From: Carboxylicivirga linearis
Lineage (GTDB): Bacteria > Bacteroidota > Bacteroidia > Bacteroidales > Marinilabiliaceae
Direction: 5' to 3'
Assembly (NCBI RefSeq): GCF_018271995.1
Contig: NZ_JAGUCO010000027.1
Location: forward strand, 1-64,000
DNA: 64,000 nt
The translations under genes were made by a program, and so were the position numbers. Numbering within the stretch: position 1 is the stretch's first letter; each line of letters opens with the position of its first letter. Positions 45,131 to 52,563 of this stretch are shown one piece after another. The notes beneath the pieces were generated by a model, which worked only from the letters and a program-made list of their open reading frames with translations, was not told the DNA's origin and ran no database searches.

Positions 45131-45141
45131 GTAAATTTTGA
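44287..45141 (+). CDS. C5-cytosine DNA methyltransferase
   Basis: 284 aa from GTG 44287; no in-frame ATG lies before motif I, and an upstream stop at 44272 rules out a longer form. Motif I ATGTGGLERG (about 12-21), motif IV PCQPFS with catalytic Cys84, motif VI FFENVSG, motif VIII HSRKRLYILA, a target-recognition region (about 170-240), and motif X LRALGNGVVPQTAAKAF (about 262-278). It should methylate phage DNA against host restriction. All motifs are in one frame, so the gene is not frameshifted. Last gene of the main early operon. Confidence 0.9.
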   Translation: MDNSRQTIISIATGTGGLERGLELAGCNIRVAAYVEVEAFIIANLVSAMETNKMDAAPVWVDVKTFPSENFRGKIHGITAGYPCQPFSHAGKRKGTTDKRHIFPHILRVIKTVEPIWCFFENVSGHLSMGYAEVYRSLRHLGYNVESGIFSAEEVGAPHSRKRLYILAIKMEYANASTIKRVIFTNETKQSNFRNTSKMANACSKRKRESMQGSKSGVFNTTCYKWPVGRGKSQYAWEASRTIESGLGCTANGYDFRIDLLRALGNGVVPQTAAKAFKSLLGKF

Positions 45142-45167
45142 TTATTCTATAAGTAGAATTATTTTTG
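45137..45167 (+). promoter_or_regulatory. Bacteroidota-type promoter with a dyad in its spacer
   Basis: TTTG at 45137-45140 and TATTTTTG at 45160-45167, separated by 19 bases, fit the -33/-7 consensus TTTG-N19-TAnnTTTG. Between them lies a perfect dyad ATTCTA-TAAG-TAGAAT (45144-45159), a candidate regulator site. The -33 box overlaps the end of the methyltransferase gene. It would drive the small cassette to 46301. Confidence 0.65.
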
Positions 45168-45250
45168 TAAAGCAGTCAAAAAAAAAGCCCTGCGCAAAAA
45201 TGCTACAAGGCCTCCCGGTACAGAGGTAAAAATAGTAAAATTTGTGTAGA

Positions 45251-45475
45251 GTGGCTTATAACAGGAGAAATATTTTACAACGGATGGTAGATATTCAGAA
45301 CATTACATTGGAACATACCAATAAAGGTGTTACCCAGGAGCATGTTTTTAAAACCATCATTCACCCTCAATACCGTATTTGTCGCAAAACTTTTTATAGT
45401 TACCTGGGCTCACCTGCTAAAATGGAACTAAAGCGGCTTAATAACGTAGAACAACAACAAATGCAATTGTTTTAA
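45251..45475 (+). CDS. Small basic protein, possible helix-turn-helix
   Basis: 74 aa from GTG 45251 (ATG at 45284 would cut the first helix). Helix RNILQRMVDIQNITLEH followed by GVTQEHVFKTII and CRKTFYSYLG, which fits a small DNA-binding fold. 84 bases after the predicted -7 box; the leader has a CCTC/GAGG hairpin. Confidence 0.6.
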   Translation: MAYNRRNILQRMVDIQNITLEHTNKGVTQEHVFKTIIHPQYRICRKTFYSYLGSPAKMELKRLNNVEQQQMQLF

Positions 45476-45476
45476 T

Positions 45477-45827
45477 ATGATTATAATGGATGATAAATAT
45501 GTAGCTTTAAGTTCTTACGTAACCACTCCTATTGATTTAATCGATATTGACAAGTGTACTCCAATAAAAGATCTATTAGCAAATAGGCAAAAAACCTATT
45601 TAGAAGATTTAATCTTTAAATTACTTTCAGAATTACTGAATAGAGAACCTTCAATTGATGACTTTAAATGCGTCAATATAATATACCACAATAATGCTTT
45701 TCCTTGTGATAGTACGGTATCATATAAAGGAATAGAATTAGGGATAATAAGTTATCACCAAAAATTTGAAGGATGTTCGGTTAAATTAATATACAGATTT
45801 ACACCTAACAAATACCTAAAGTACTAA
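45477..45827 (+). CDS. Unknown cytoplasmic protein of the accessory cassette
   Basis: 116 aa (or from 45486). No signal, membrane segment or known motif. It looks more AT-rich than the surrounding phage genes, as accessory genes often are. One base after the previous stop. Confidence 0.55.
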   Translation: MIIMDDKYVALSSYVTTPIDLIDIDKCTPIKDLLANRQKTYLEDLIFKLLSELLNREPSIDDFKCVNIIYHNNAFPCDSTVSYKGIELGIISYHQKFEGCSVKLIYRFTPNKYLKY

Positions 45828-45830
45828 ATC

Positions 45831-46301
45831 ATGAAAAAGTATTTACTATTAATTGCCATTTGTATTGCTTCTGTATCTTCTTTCGCTCAGATCGGATCAG
45901 GCTTGCAATATAAAGCAGGGCTTAAAAAGATGGAATTTAAAAAAGTTTCCTATGTAGTATATGGAGATACTATTAATTCAGTTAGGCTTTCCGATAAATC
46001 AGCGCATAATTTAAAAGCAACAAAGGTTGATCAGTTAAATAAGTTAGGGACTAAGATTAGTACCGTTGAAAAAGAACTCAATAAAGTAAGAACAAAATTA
46101 ATAGAGTTTGATTATCCACTTCGTACAATGGCTGATGATTACATAACAACATTAGCTAGTTTGGAAAACTTAGATGAAATTGATAGTTATAAAAATGAAA
46201 TAGCTGCCTACAAAAGTTTATATAATTCAAAGGTAAAAGAAATGAAGTCAAACGGACAGTTAGACTCATTAATGTATGCAAAAGAAAGACATGGAAGATA
46301 A
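45831..46301 (+). CDS. Exported coiled-coil protein of the accessory cassette
   Basis: 156 aa with a clear signal peptide (MKKYLLLIAICIASVSSFAQ, cleavage after A19). The mature part has a long coiled coil (about 65-100, KVDQLNKLGTKISTVEKELN) and an acidic helical end. No lipobox, so periplasmic or secreted. An exported protein in an otherwise early-gene position, with its own promoter, suggests a lysogenic-conversion gene altering the host envelope; that is inference. Confidence 0.7.
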   Translation: MKKYLLLIAICIASVSSFAQIGSGLQYKAGLKKMEFKKVSYVVYGDTINSVRLSDKSAHNLKATKVDQLNKLGTKISTVEKELNKVRTKLIEFDYPLRTMADDYITTLASLENLDEIDSYKNEIAAYKSLYNSKVKEMKSNGQLDSLMYAKERHGR

Positions 46302-46325
46302 ATCCCTGTGAATAATCAAAGGGAT
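46302..46325. terminator. Weak hairpin between convergent early and late operons
   Basis: ATCCCT (46302-46307) and AGGGAT (46320-46325), 12-base loop, followed by CTTGTTTT. It covers the 14-base gap between the rightward and leftward operon ends and overlaps the stop of the leftward gene. Possible bidirectional terminator. Confidence 0.4.
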
Positions 46326-46879
46326 CTTGTTTTAAACGTATCAATAATAGGAGGCTCAGGAGTCTCCTTTTTTTGTTTTAACCTTGCCTGTTCTAAATGG
46401 TAATCGGTTAACTCCACATCTTCATATGTAGGTCGGTTAATGCTATCCTGGTCTTCATCAATATAACACTTGTAACTTACTATATGGTACTTGAAAAAGG
46501 GTGTAATACGTGGCCGTTCACCCATGTATTTTAATGGTGTGGTATTGTCTGCACTCAATTTGTTGACCAGGTACTTTACCGTTTTAAGCATTTGCAAATA
46601 CTCCATACCTTCGGTTAATCGGTCGCTATAGTGTTCGGTTCCGGCTCCTGGTTCCTGTAGTACATGAAAATCCAACTGCATATAATTGGTACCTGTATTC
46701 TCATCTTCATTAATTGTCCAGTCAACAAAAACAGATGGACAGAATACCTCGAAGCTCTCCGCATCATCAGGCTGCCCCATGTAAATATCAACCTGCCTAA
46801 CCGGTGGTAGGTTACGATCGATAAACACCTGTTCGTTATCTTTAAACTTCTGTGCTATTTGTAAATAAATACTTTCCAT
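46316..46879 (-). CDS. Unknown late protein, last of the leftward operon
   Basis: 187 aa, acidic, no signal or membrane segment. Not recognised. Its place after the gpG-like gene and its size suggest a minor head or tail protein. Ends in a Lys/Pro-rich tail (QKKETPEPPI). Confidence 0.65.
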   Translation of the reverse strand: MESIYLQIAQKFKDNEQVFIDRNLPPVRQVDIYMGQPDDAESFEVFCPSVFVDWTINEDENTGTNYMQLDFHVLQEPGAGTEHYSDRLTEGMEYLQMLKTVKYLVNKLSADNTTPLKYMGERPRITPFFKYHIVSYKCYIDEDQDSINRPTYEDVELTDYHLEQARLKQKKETPEPPIIDTFKTRSL

Positions 46880-46910
46880 ATTCTTGATATTTTTGTCTTG
46901 ATACTTGATA

Positions 46911-47417
46911 CTAACCTTTAATTGCCTTTATTAAAGTGGCAGTCATTACTCGTGTTAAGCGTCTATCCAAAGTTGCAGACGTACCAATAAAGCGCCTTCG
47001 TGGTATATTTTGGTTAATGGTTCGACTATGGGCTCTTACATTTACTTCACCTCTCATGGTTCGTCGGGTGTGAGATCGTACACTTTGGATAACACGCCCA
47101 CGGAAACCATTATTGTGAGCTTCAGCATATGGAACATCAGTACCAATAACAGCCTTTTCTGCAGTAACGCTTACCTTACGGATAGATCGTCGTAACCGTC
47201 CGCTTTTTACCAAAACAGCCCTGCCTGCAGTTCGCTTACTTTCACCACGTACCGGCTTACGTTTCTTCCATGGTTCGGTATTGATATCCACCCAGTTTTG
47301 TGCCCTGAAACGTTCCTTGCTAAAGTTAACAGCTTCGGTTGCTGCCACCTGTGGCAACTTGGTAACTGCAGTAGAGACACGGTCTAAAAGCTGTATGTAC
47401 TCAAGCGTCTCATTCAT
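46911..47417 (-). CDS. Virion morphogenesis protein, Mu gpG-like
   Basis: 168 aa, very basic. Pattern of the phage virion-morphogenesis/tail-completion family: an early WVDINTEPWKKRK, then LVKSGRLRRSIRKVSV and YAEAHNNGFRG, and a C-terminal IPRRRFIGTS. It probably caps the head-tail joint. The start shares one base with the tape-measure stop (TAATG). Confidence 0.85.
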   Translation of the reverse strand: MNETLEYIQLLDRVSTAVTKLPQVAATEAVNFSKERFRAQNWVDINTEPWKKRKPVRGESKRTAGRAVLVKSGRLRRSIRKVSVTAEKAVIGTDVPYAEAHNNGFRGRVIQSVRSHTRRTMRGEVNVRAHSRTINQNIPRRRFIGTSATLDRRLTRVMTATLIKAIKG

Positions 47418-49459
47418 TAGTAACTTGTTTCAACATTTCGTATCACACGTAAAAACATATTAGTCATCCATTGCTCTAACTCATTTGGATTCATTTTCTG
47501 CAGGTTGGTGTTTTCGGTATTAATACCACCCTTTACAAAAGAATCGATGTTAACGGTTATGTTTTTAACCTGTTTGGCACTTCCTGTTATTTTATTAATA
47601 GAGTCTGAACCTGCTCCATTTAATGATGTGGATCCTGATTTGGAACCACTCGAACCATCTGCAGCAAAAGGACTGCTTTCCTGTTGTTCAGCCTCTGCCT
47701 CCTTTTTGCTTTTCCATCTTAGATTACTAACCAGTTTTATGCCTTCCATTACAGCTTTAGCATTGTCAACAGTGGCATTCTTATAGGCATCAATATCTTT
47801 TTGCCTTTCAGCTTTTAATTGCTCTATCTCTTCAGATGCAGCTGTTTTTATTGGAGAAGTTAAAGCTGTTTTAGCTCCTGAAAAATCACCGCTTAAAGCT
47901 AGTTTTATGGCATCACCTATATTGCTGAATAAACCTTTAATCCATTGGCCAAAAGACTTGAATTGCAACCAAAGATATTTAAGTCCATATGTAGCAGAAC
48001 TCCATAGGTTTTCAAAGTCGGCACCTATTTGCTTGATAATTGCACCAACTATTAATTTTATGCCTTTCCAAACATCTCCCCAACCTTCAGTGCGTTTAAT
48101 CAATATGGTAATACCTGCAACCAGGGCACCAATTGCCAGAACAATCATACCTATTGGATTGGCAGCTGTTATAGCATTAAATACAATCATCGCTACCTTT
48201 GCCACTCCTAAAGCAATGCCTACGTTTTTAATAACAGACCATATAGTATCAAAGTGTTTCCATACAAAGCTTAAGGTGTTATTAACCTTTTCCAATACAT
48301 TAACCCATATAGGAAGAAACTTTTCACCAATCTCTGCAGAGATTACTCCTAATCGATTACGCGCCATATTTGATATAACGGTCATGTCACCTTTAGCATT
48401 AGCCAGGGCTTTAGCAAAATCAAACTGAGTTTCATCAAACTTCTTAAAGGTGGTAAAGAAGTCATCAGCACCGGTCTTAAGTTTTACAAATAGATTTCGT
48501 AATCCTTCAGGGCCTCCAATCTTGGCAATCACTTCATCAATCTGTTGACTTGTCATGCCTTTAAACTTGCCGCTCACATCACCCAGTATGGCACTTAAGT
48601 CGCGCATTTCGCCTTTGGCATTGTACATGCTTACGCCAATCTCTTTTAAACCTTTTACCGTACCGGCCTGTGTAAATCCTTCAAAGGCCGATTTGGTCAT
48701 AGTGGCAGCCGTATTGCTATCCTTGGCAATGGAAGTGAACACAGCGAAGAGTTTATTAGCAGTATCCACACTTTGCCCGGCTCCTGAAGCTGCACCTGCA
48801 AACTCTGTTTGTACCCTTGCCAGTTCGTCGAAGGTGGTAATACCCATTTGAACGGTTTTGGCATTACTGGCCAGTAGCATGTCAATATCTTTGGCTTCGA
48901 GTTTAAAGGCTTTCATGGCCTTTACTGTTTGGTTAACAGAGTCCGGTAATTTGGCACCTGTCATCAATGAGAAGTTACCTACCTTTTTTGTGATATCAGC
49001 CACTTCCTGTCCGTACAAACCAGTGGCCGATTGAATATCATAAAAAGCTTTGGTGGTATCAACTAACGACTGACCGGTTTCAAAAGCAACAGATTTAATA
49101 CTATCCTTATAGCTGTTTAATTGTGCCTGGCTTTTATCGAGATTAAGCTGTTTAATGGCTAAGAACTCATGATTAAACTCAGCCGCTTTTTTGGTTGTAG
49201 TACCAATAATAGCACCTAACGAAATAGCACCTGCAATAATTAAGGCATACGGATTCTTAAGCAACGATAATGCATTGCCAAACATTGGAATCTGATCACG
49301 CATTGCGCTAAACATCTTTACATGATGGTTCTTTAGTTCCGATAGTTTATTCTTCATATCACCAACCGAACTATTCACCTTCTTTTTAGCCTCACTCAGG
49401 CCTGTTTTCATGCGGTTTTTTAGTTCCAGTAGTAGTTGAACCTTGGCCTGTCCATCCAT
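47417..49459 (-). CDS. Tail tape measure protein
   Basis: 680 aa. N-terminal coiled coil; hydrophobic stretch near 70-90 (LIIAGAISLGAIIGTTTKKA); TP901-type core about 100-340 (TGQSLVDTTKAFYDIQSATG, AGAASGAGQSVDTA); a second hydrophobic block about 400-455; C-terminal Ser/Gly linker. It sets tail length and usually follows the tail chaperone, but here it is in the leftward head operon, 10 kb from the chaperone and on the other strand. Length implies a tail of roughly 100 nm by the usual rule. Confidence 0.93.
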   Translation of the reverse strand: MDGQAKVQLLLELKNRMKTGLSEAKKKVNSSVGDMKNKLSELKNHHVKMFSAMRDQIPMFGNALSLLKNPYALIIAGAISLGAIIGTTTKKAAEFNHEFLAIKQLNLDKSQAQLNSYKDSIKSVAFETGQSLVDTTKAFYDIQSATGLYGQEVADITKKVGNFSLMTGAKLPDSVNQTVKAMKAFKLEAKDIDMLLASNAKTVQMGITTFDELARVQTEFAGAASGAGQSVDTANKLFAVFTSIAKDSNTAATMTKSAFEGFTQAGTVKGLKEIGVSMYNAKGEMRDLSAILGDVSGKFKGMTSQQIDEVIAKIGGPEGLRNLFVKLKTGADDFFTTFKKFDETQFDFAKALANAKGDMTVISNMARNRLGVISAEIGEKFLPIWVNVLEKVNNTLSFVWKHFDTIWSVIKNVGIALGVAKVAMIVFNAITAANPIGMIVLAIGALVAGITILIKRTEGWGDVWKGIKLIVGAIIKQIGADFENLWSSATYGLKYLWLQFKSFGQWIKGLFSNIGDAIKLALSGDFSGAKTALTSPIKTAASEEIEQLKAERQKDIDAYKNATVDNAKAVMEGIKLVSNLRWKSKKEAEAEQQESSPFAADGSSGSKSGSTSLNGAGSDSINKITGSAKQVKNITVNIDSFVKGGINTENTNLQKMNPNELEQWMTNMFLRVIRNVETSY

Positions 49460-49535
49460 ATTGTAATTAGTTTAAAAGTATTGTATATTTGTAATGTCTA
49501 CCGGGACGTGCGCCCGGTGGAGCCCAAAACAGTAA

Positions 49536-50873
49536 TTACTTCGTGTAGTTGCTGTTTTGCTTTTTAATCAGGTTACCACCGTTATCAATCCACACCTCTT
49601 TTATTGTTTTACTCTGATTGAACAGTCCGTCGACGGCTCTGTCTATATCATTGGTTGATATTTCTTCAGGTAGTTTAAGAAGTATGTTTTCGGCTTGTTT
49701 TGATGCCTGGTATATTTTGCGTTGCATGGTTTTGCGAGTTACATTACCATTAATGGTCTTAAACTCAAATAGCTTTTTGTTCACTAATGCATCGGGGTTC
49801 TTACCTTTTCTGAATGTGGATGATTTGTAAACGAATTCCCGGATATCATCATCAGCCTTTTCCAAAACAGGTAACAGCTTTACGTTATAACCCGAATCAA
49901 TTAATCCGGATGCTATATCAATGTTTTCTGCAGCTTCCTGCACTCCATGATAAATATGTATATCAACACGCTTGCCACCTTCCACATCTTTTATAACCGT
50001 ATTGTAAGCAACGTTATCAGGTAAGGATCCTACCGCACGTTTCATCACATCAGCCGGAACACCTTTGTAATAAGCATGACCTTTAGGAAATACCATACCT
50101 GTTACAGCTAGGTTGGTATCAAACATCGAGTCGATAGGTACACGCGGTAGTACTTGCGTTTCAACAGCGCTTTGTGTGGATAGTTGTTCAACATCGCAAC
50201 GGCACTTCCATCCATTAGGTGGATAATATTTCCGCCAAAAAGCATCCGTAATCTTGCGGATGATACCATTTAATAACTGGTGCTCGTGTCTTACATTCTG
50301 ATCGCCAACCGTACGATAGATTAAAAATGGTTGATCTTCAGCATTGGTTTGGAACTCAGCCCAGCGGCTTGCCATTGTACTGGATCCGATTGAATGATCG
50401 TACTCGGTACGCAACCAGGTTCGGTTGTATTTATCATTAATCTTTTTGGCCGCCTCTTCAAATTCGTTAAAGTTCCGGAGTTTGTTATTCTCATCAACCA
50501 ATGCCAATGTCATATCGCGCATTTGCTGATAATTCTTAGCTGAAGCAAACTGCCAAACATCACGAGTCAATCGCATTAACATACGTCCATCAGGCGTTGA
50601 AAAATCAGCACCTGTATAACTTTGTGCGGTGCCGTTTAATACACCTTCGTGCAATACACCACCCACAATACCTAATAGCTTTGGATAGATATCACCTGCT
50701 TTTATATTACCCTTATAAATATCATTTAAAAGAGGTTTTAAAAGCCTGTTAATTTGGTTTTCAAAAGCTACCGGTATGGCCGTTTCTGCAGTAGGATGTT
50801 TACCTCCACAGTGTGGGCATGGCTCATATAGTTCTTTGGGTTCAGCCGTGGCCTCTGGACTAAACCCTAGCGA
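49536..50873 (-). CDS. MuF-type minor head protein, read by -1 shift from portal
   Basis: The frame gives at least 445 aa from the shift site. It includes a zinc-like CPHCGGKH near its start, helix FENQINRLLKPLLNDIYKGN, and the MuF/gp7 core (about 120-230; WLRTEYDHSIGS, HEHQLLNG, YYPPNGWKCRCDVEQ). A later region (about 290-430) has a nuclease- or toxin-like look but no clear motif. No ATG, GTG or TTG lies in frame before the GTG at 50666, which would drop about 69 clearly coding residues. The frame instead joins the portal at A AAT TTT. It should be made as a portal fusion, or start at a rare codon. Confidence 0.75.
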   Translation of the reverse strand, partial: SLGFSPEATAEPKELYEPCPHCGGKHPTAETAIPVAFENQINRLLKPLLNDIYKGNIKAGDIYPKLLGIVGGVLHEGVLNGTAQSYTGADFSTPDGRMLMRLTRDVWQFASAKNYQQMRDMTLALVDENNKLRNFNEFEEAAKKINDKYNRTWLRTEYDHSIGSSTMASRWAEFQTNAEDQPFLIYRTVGDQNVRHEHQLLNGIIRKITDAFWRKYYPPNGWKCRCDVEQLSTQSAVETQVLPRVPIDSMFDTNLAVTGMVFPKGHAYYKGVPADVMKRAVGSLPDNVAYNTVIKDVEGGKRVDIHIYHGVQEAAENIDIASGLIDSGYNVKLLPVLEKADDDIREFVYKSSTFRKGKNPDALVNKKLFEFKTINGNVTRKTMQRKIYQASKQAENILLKLPEEISTNDIDRAVDGLFNQSKTIKEVWIDNGGNLIKKQNSNYTK

Positions 50874-50879
50874 AAATTT
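50838..50879 (-). promoter_or_regulatory. Predicted -1 ribosomal frameshift signal, portal to MuF
   Basis: On the minus strand the heptamer A AAT TTT (50879-50873) is in phase with the portal codons ACA AAT TTT. A 5-base spacer holding the stop TAG follows, then stem GGGTTTAG (50867-50860) with CTGAACCC (50845-50838), one wobble, loop of 14. Slipping back by one enters exactly the MuF frame. Confidence 0.7.
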
Positions 50880-52114
50880 GTACTTAAGGCTGCCGATGCA
50901 TTTAAACCAGTATTATTGATGGTTTGCTTTTTGCCAATGATAGGCACATTAAATCGACGGCTTATCCATTCCTCTTCTACATCGTAATGAGTCAATACAC
51001 CGTTAACAATCTCCCAAAGTTCCTTTAAGGTTAATTCTTCCGATCGATCAAAAACAAATTCATCACCATCCTGAAAAGGAAAGCCCCACGTACGTAACAA
51101 CGGAATGAGTTGACCTGTTACGGTAAACTCAATCATACGTTTGTCGCTTTCGGATATCTTATCGTCCAGAGTACGTTCATGCACTTCACTCTGACTTAAA
51201 CTGGATCCGTCGTCACTCAGCATGGTTCCACCTACCACACGTTTACTAATTTCGTTGTTGGTAATGGTTATTTGTTCCAGGAATACTTTGTGAGGATCGC
51301 CTTTGGTAGCTGCATCATGAATAGTGATTTTTGCACCTTCGGGCAAAACAGCCTGTGCGGCTCTGCCTAACTGGCGCATCATACTTTCAATACGCTTTAA
51401 CTCGCGTTCATCAGTTATGGATGTTTCAGCACTTACCAAAGGAATACCAAAACGCTCCGAAAAGTCAGCCCATGTTTGTTGAGCATTACGTTTCCATATC
51501 AATTGAGGTATGATATCGTTTAATATACCATGACGATCTTTATGATATCGGTGTATGATTGTACGTGCGAAAATAGGTTCCGTAAAATCGATGCCTTTGT
51601 CACCTCCTGCCTCAAACAGCACCATGTTAGTGGATGGAATAACATTACGACGTGGTATCAAATCCCATTTCATAGTAGCAGGATCCGTCAACTCTAAAAC
51701 TGAATAACCACGGTAAACACTATCCAACAAATGTTCCATTAAATCGTAGAACCACTCCGTTTCTAATAGCTTGGTACGCTCTTCTATTTCTTCACCGTTT
51801 TTATCCCGGATATAAAAGCGACTGCATAAGGTTGCAGCGTTACGAATATCAATCTGTGACATCAGGTGGCCGTCAGTCATAAGGTTACGGATCAAGTCCT
51901 GCAGAGGTGCAGACTTTGGATTATCAACATCCTCGAAAGCAGACAGTGCCTGGCGCCACTTTTTAATATCGGAACGCGCCCGATCCTGAAACTCATTAAC
52001 CAACTGAGTAATGATACCTTTACTCTTTTTATCGAGTGCTACAGGTGTATTAATCTGTCTAAAGGCTCCCCACAAATATTCTTTAGTTGTTGATATGCTG
52101 TTTTTCAAATTCAT
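50867..52114 (-). CDS. Portal protein, DUF935 / Mu gp29-like
   Basis: 415 aa in the zero frame. DUF935 pattern: DGHLMSQIDIRNAATLCS near 80-100, the DLMEHLLDSVYRGYSVLEL helix, the wing around ERFGIPLVSAE, and AQAVLPEGAKITIHDA. Forms the ring through which DNA enters the head. The stop is two codons after a slippery site, so a minor fraction may continue into the MuF frame as a fusion of about 859 aa. Ten bases before it is the gp36-like gene. Confidence 0.92.
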   Translation of the reverse strand: MNLKNSISTTKEYLWGAFRQINTPVALDKKSKGIITQLVNEFQDRARSDIKKWRQALSAFEDVDNPKSAPLQDLIRNLMTDGHLMSQIDIRNAATLCSRFYIRDKNGEEIEERTKLLETEWFYDLMEHLLDSVYRGYSVLELTDPATMKWDLIPRRNVIPSTNMVLFEAGGDKGIDFTEPIFARTIIHRYHKDRHGILNDIIPQLIWKRNAQQTWADFSERFGIPLVSAETSITDERELKRIESMMRQLGRAAQAVLPEGAKITIHDAATKGDPHKVFLEQITITNNEISKRVVGGTMLSDDGSSLSQSEVHERTLDDKISESDKRMIEFTVTGQLIPLLRTWGFPFQDGDEFVFDRSEELTLKELWEIVNGVLTHYDVEEEWISRRFNVPIIGKKQTINNTGLNASAALSTNFR

Positions 52115-52123
52115 AATCGAGTA

Positions 52124-52561
52124 TTAATAAGTTTGATCTTCAGGTTCGCGTTGGCTCCACACTTTCATTAAACCAATCTCTTCACCATCCTCATCGGTTT
52201 TAATAGGCAAGTCAGCTGCAGCGCCTGCCTGTACATCCTGCAACCATTTTAAAGCATCGTTATAGCGGAGCTCGCGTGTTTTAGGTATGTTGTTGGGGCC
52301 TTCCTTGGTCCATATGTGGTATAATGTGATATCAATAGCCAACATAACTATAAACGGATCGCGCAAATCCTCTTCGCCATCACCTGGAGCATCCACAAAA
52401 ATGGCATCTACATCAAAACGACCTGCCAAATGGTTTCGCATTTGACTTACTGCCATTGCTTCAGCTTTCTTGTATTTGGTTCGTTCGGTGCTTGGATCAA
52501 TTATTTTTGATATCTCAGATCTAATCTGAACATCGTAGTCGGTTTCTATTAGGAATGCCAT
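52124..52561 (-). CDS. DUF1320 / Mu gp36-like head-tail protein
   Basis: 145 aa. Typical start MAFLIETDYDVQIRSEI, then helices (AEAMAVSQMRNHLAGRFDVD; VMLAIDITLYHIW) and a Lys/Leu helix (YNDALKWLQDVQAG) as in gp36/DUF1320 connector proteins. Lies 2 bases after the terminase gene. Confidence 0.88.
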   Translation of the reverse strand: MAFLIETDYDVQIRSEISKIIDPSTERTKYKKAEAMAVSQMRNHLAGRFDVDAIFVDAPGDGEEDLRDPFIVMLAIDITLYHIWTKEGPNNIPKTRELRYNDALKWLQDVQAGAAADLPIKTDEDGEEIGLMKVWSQREPEDQTY

Positions 52562-52563
52562 AA

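Noticed and set aside
44287-45141. Methyltransferase as a frameshifted pseudogene
   Set aside because: Frame A has motifs I, IV, VI, VIII and X in order without interruption, so no shift is needed to explain it.
47907-48428. Rightward 173-codon frame inside the tape measure
   Set aside because: Antisense to a repetitive helical gene, low-complexity hydrophobic translation, no start context.
49536-50666. MuF head protein starting at GTG 50666
   Set aside because: It would discard about 69 residues of clearly coding sequence, including a zinc-like CPHCGG motif.
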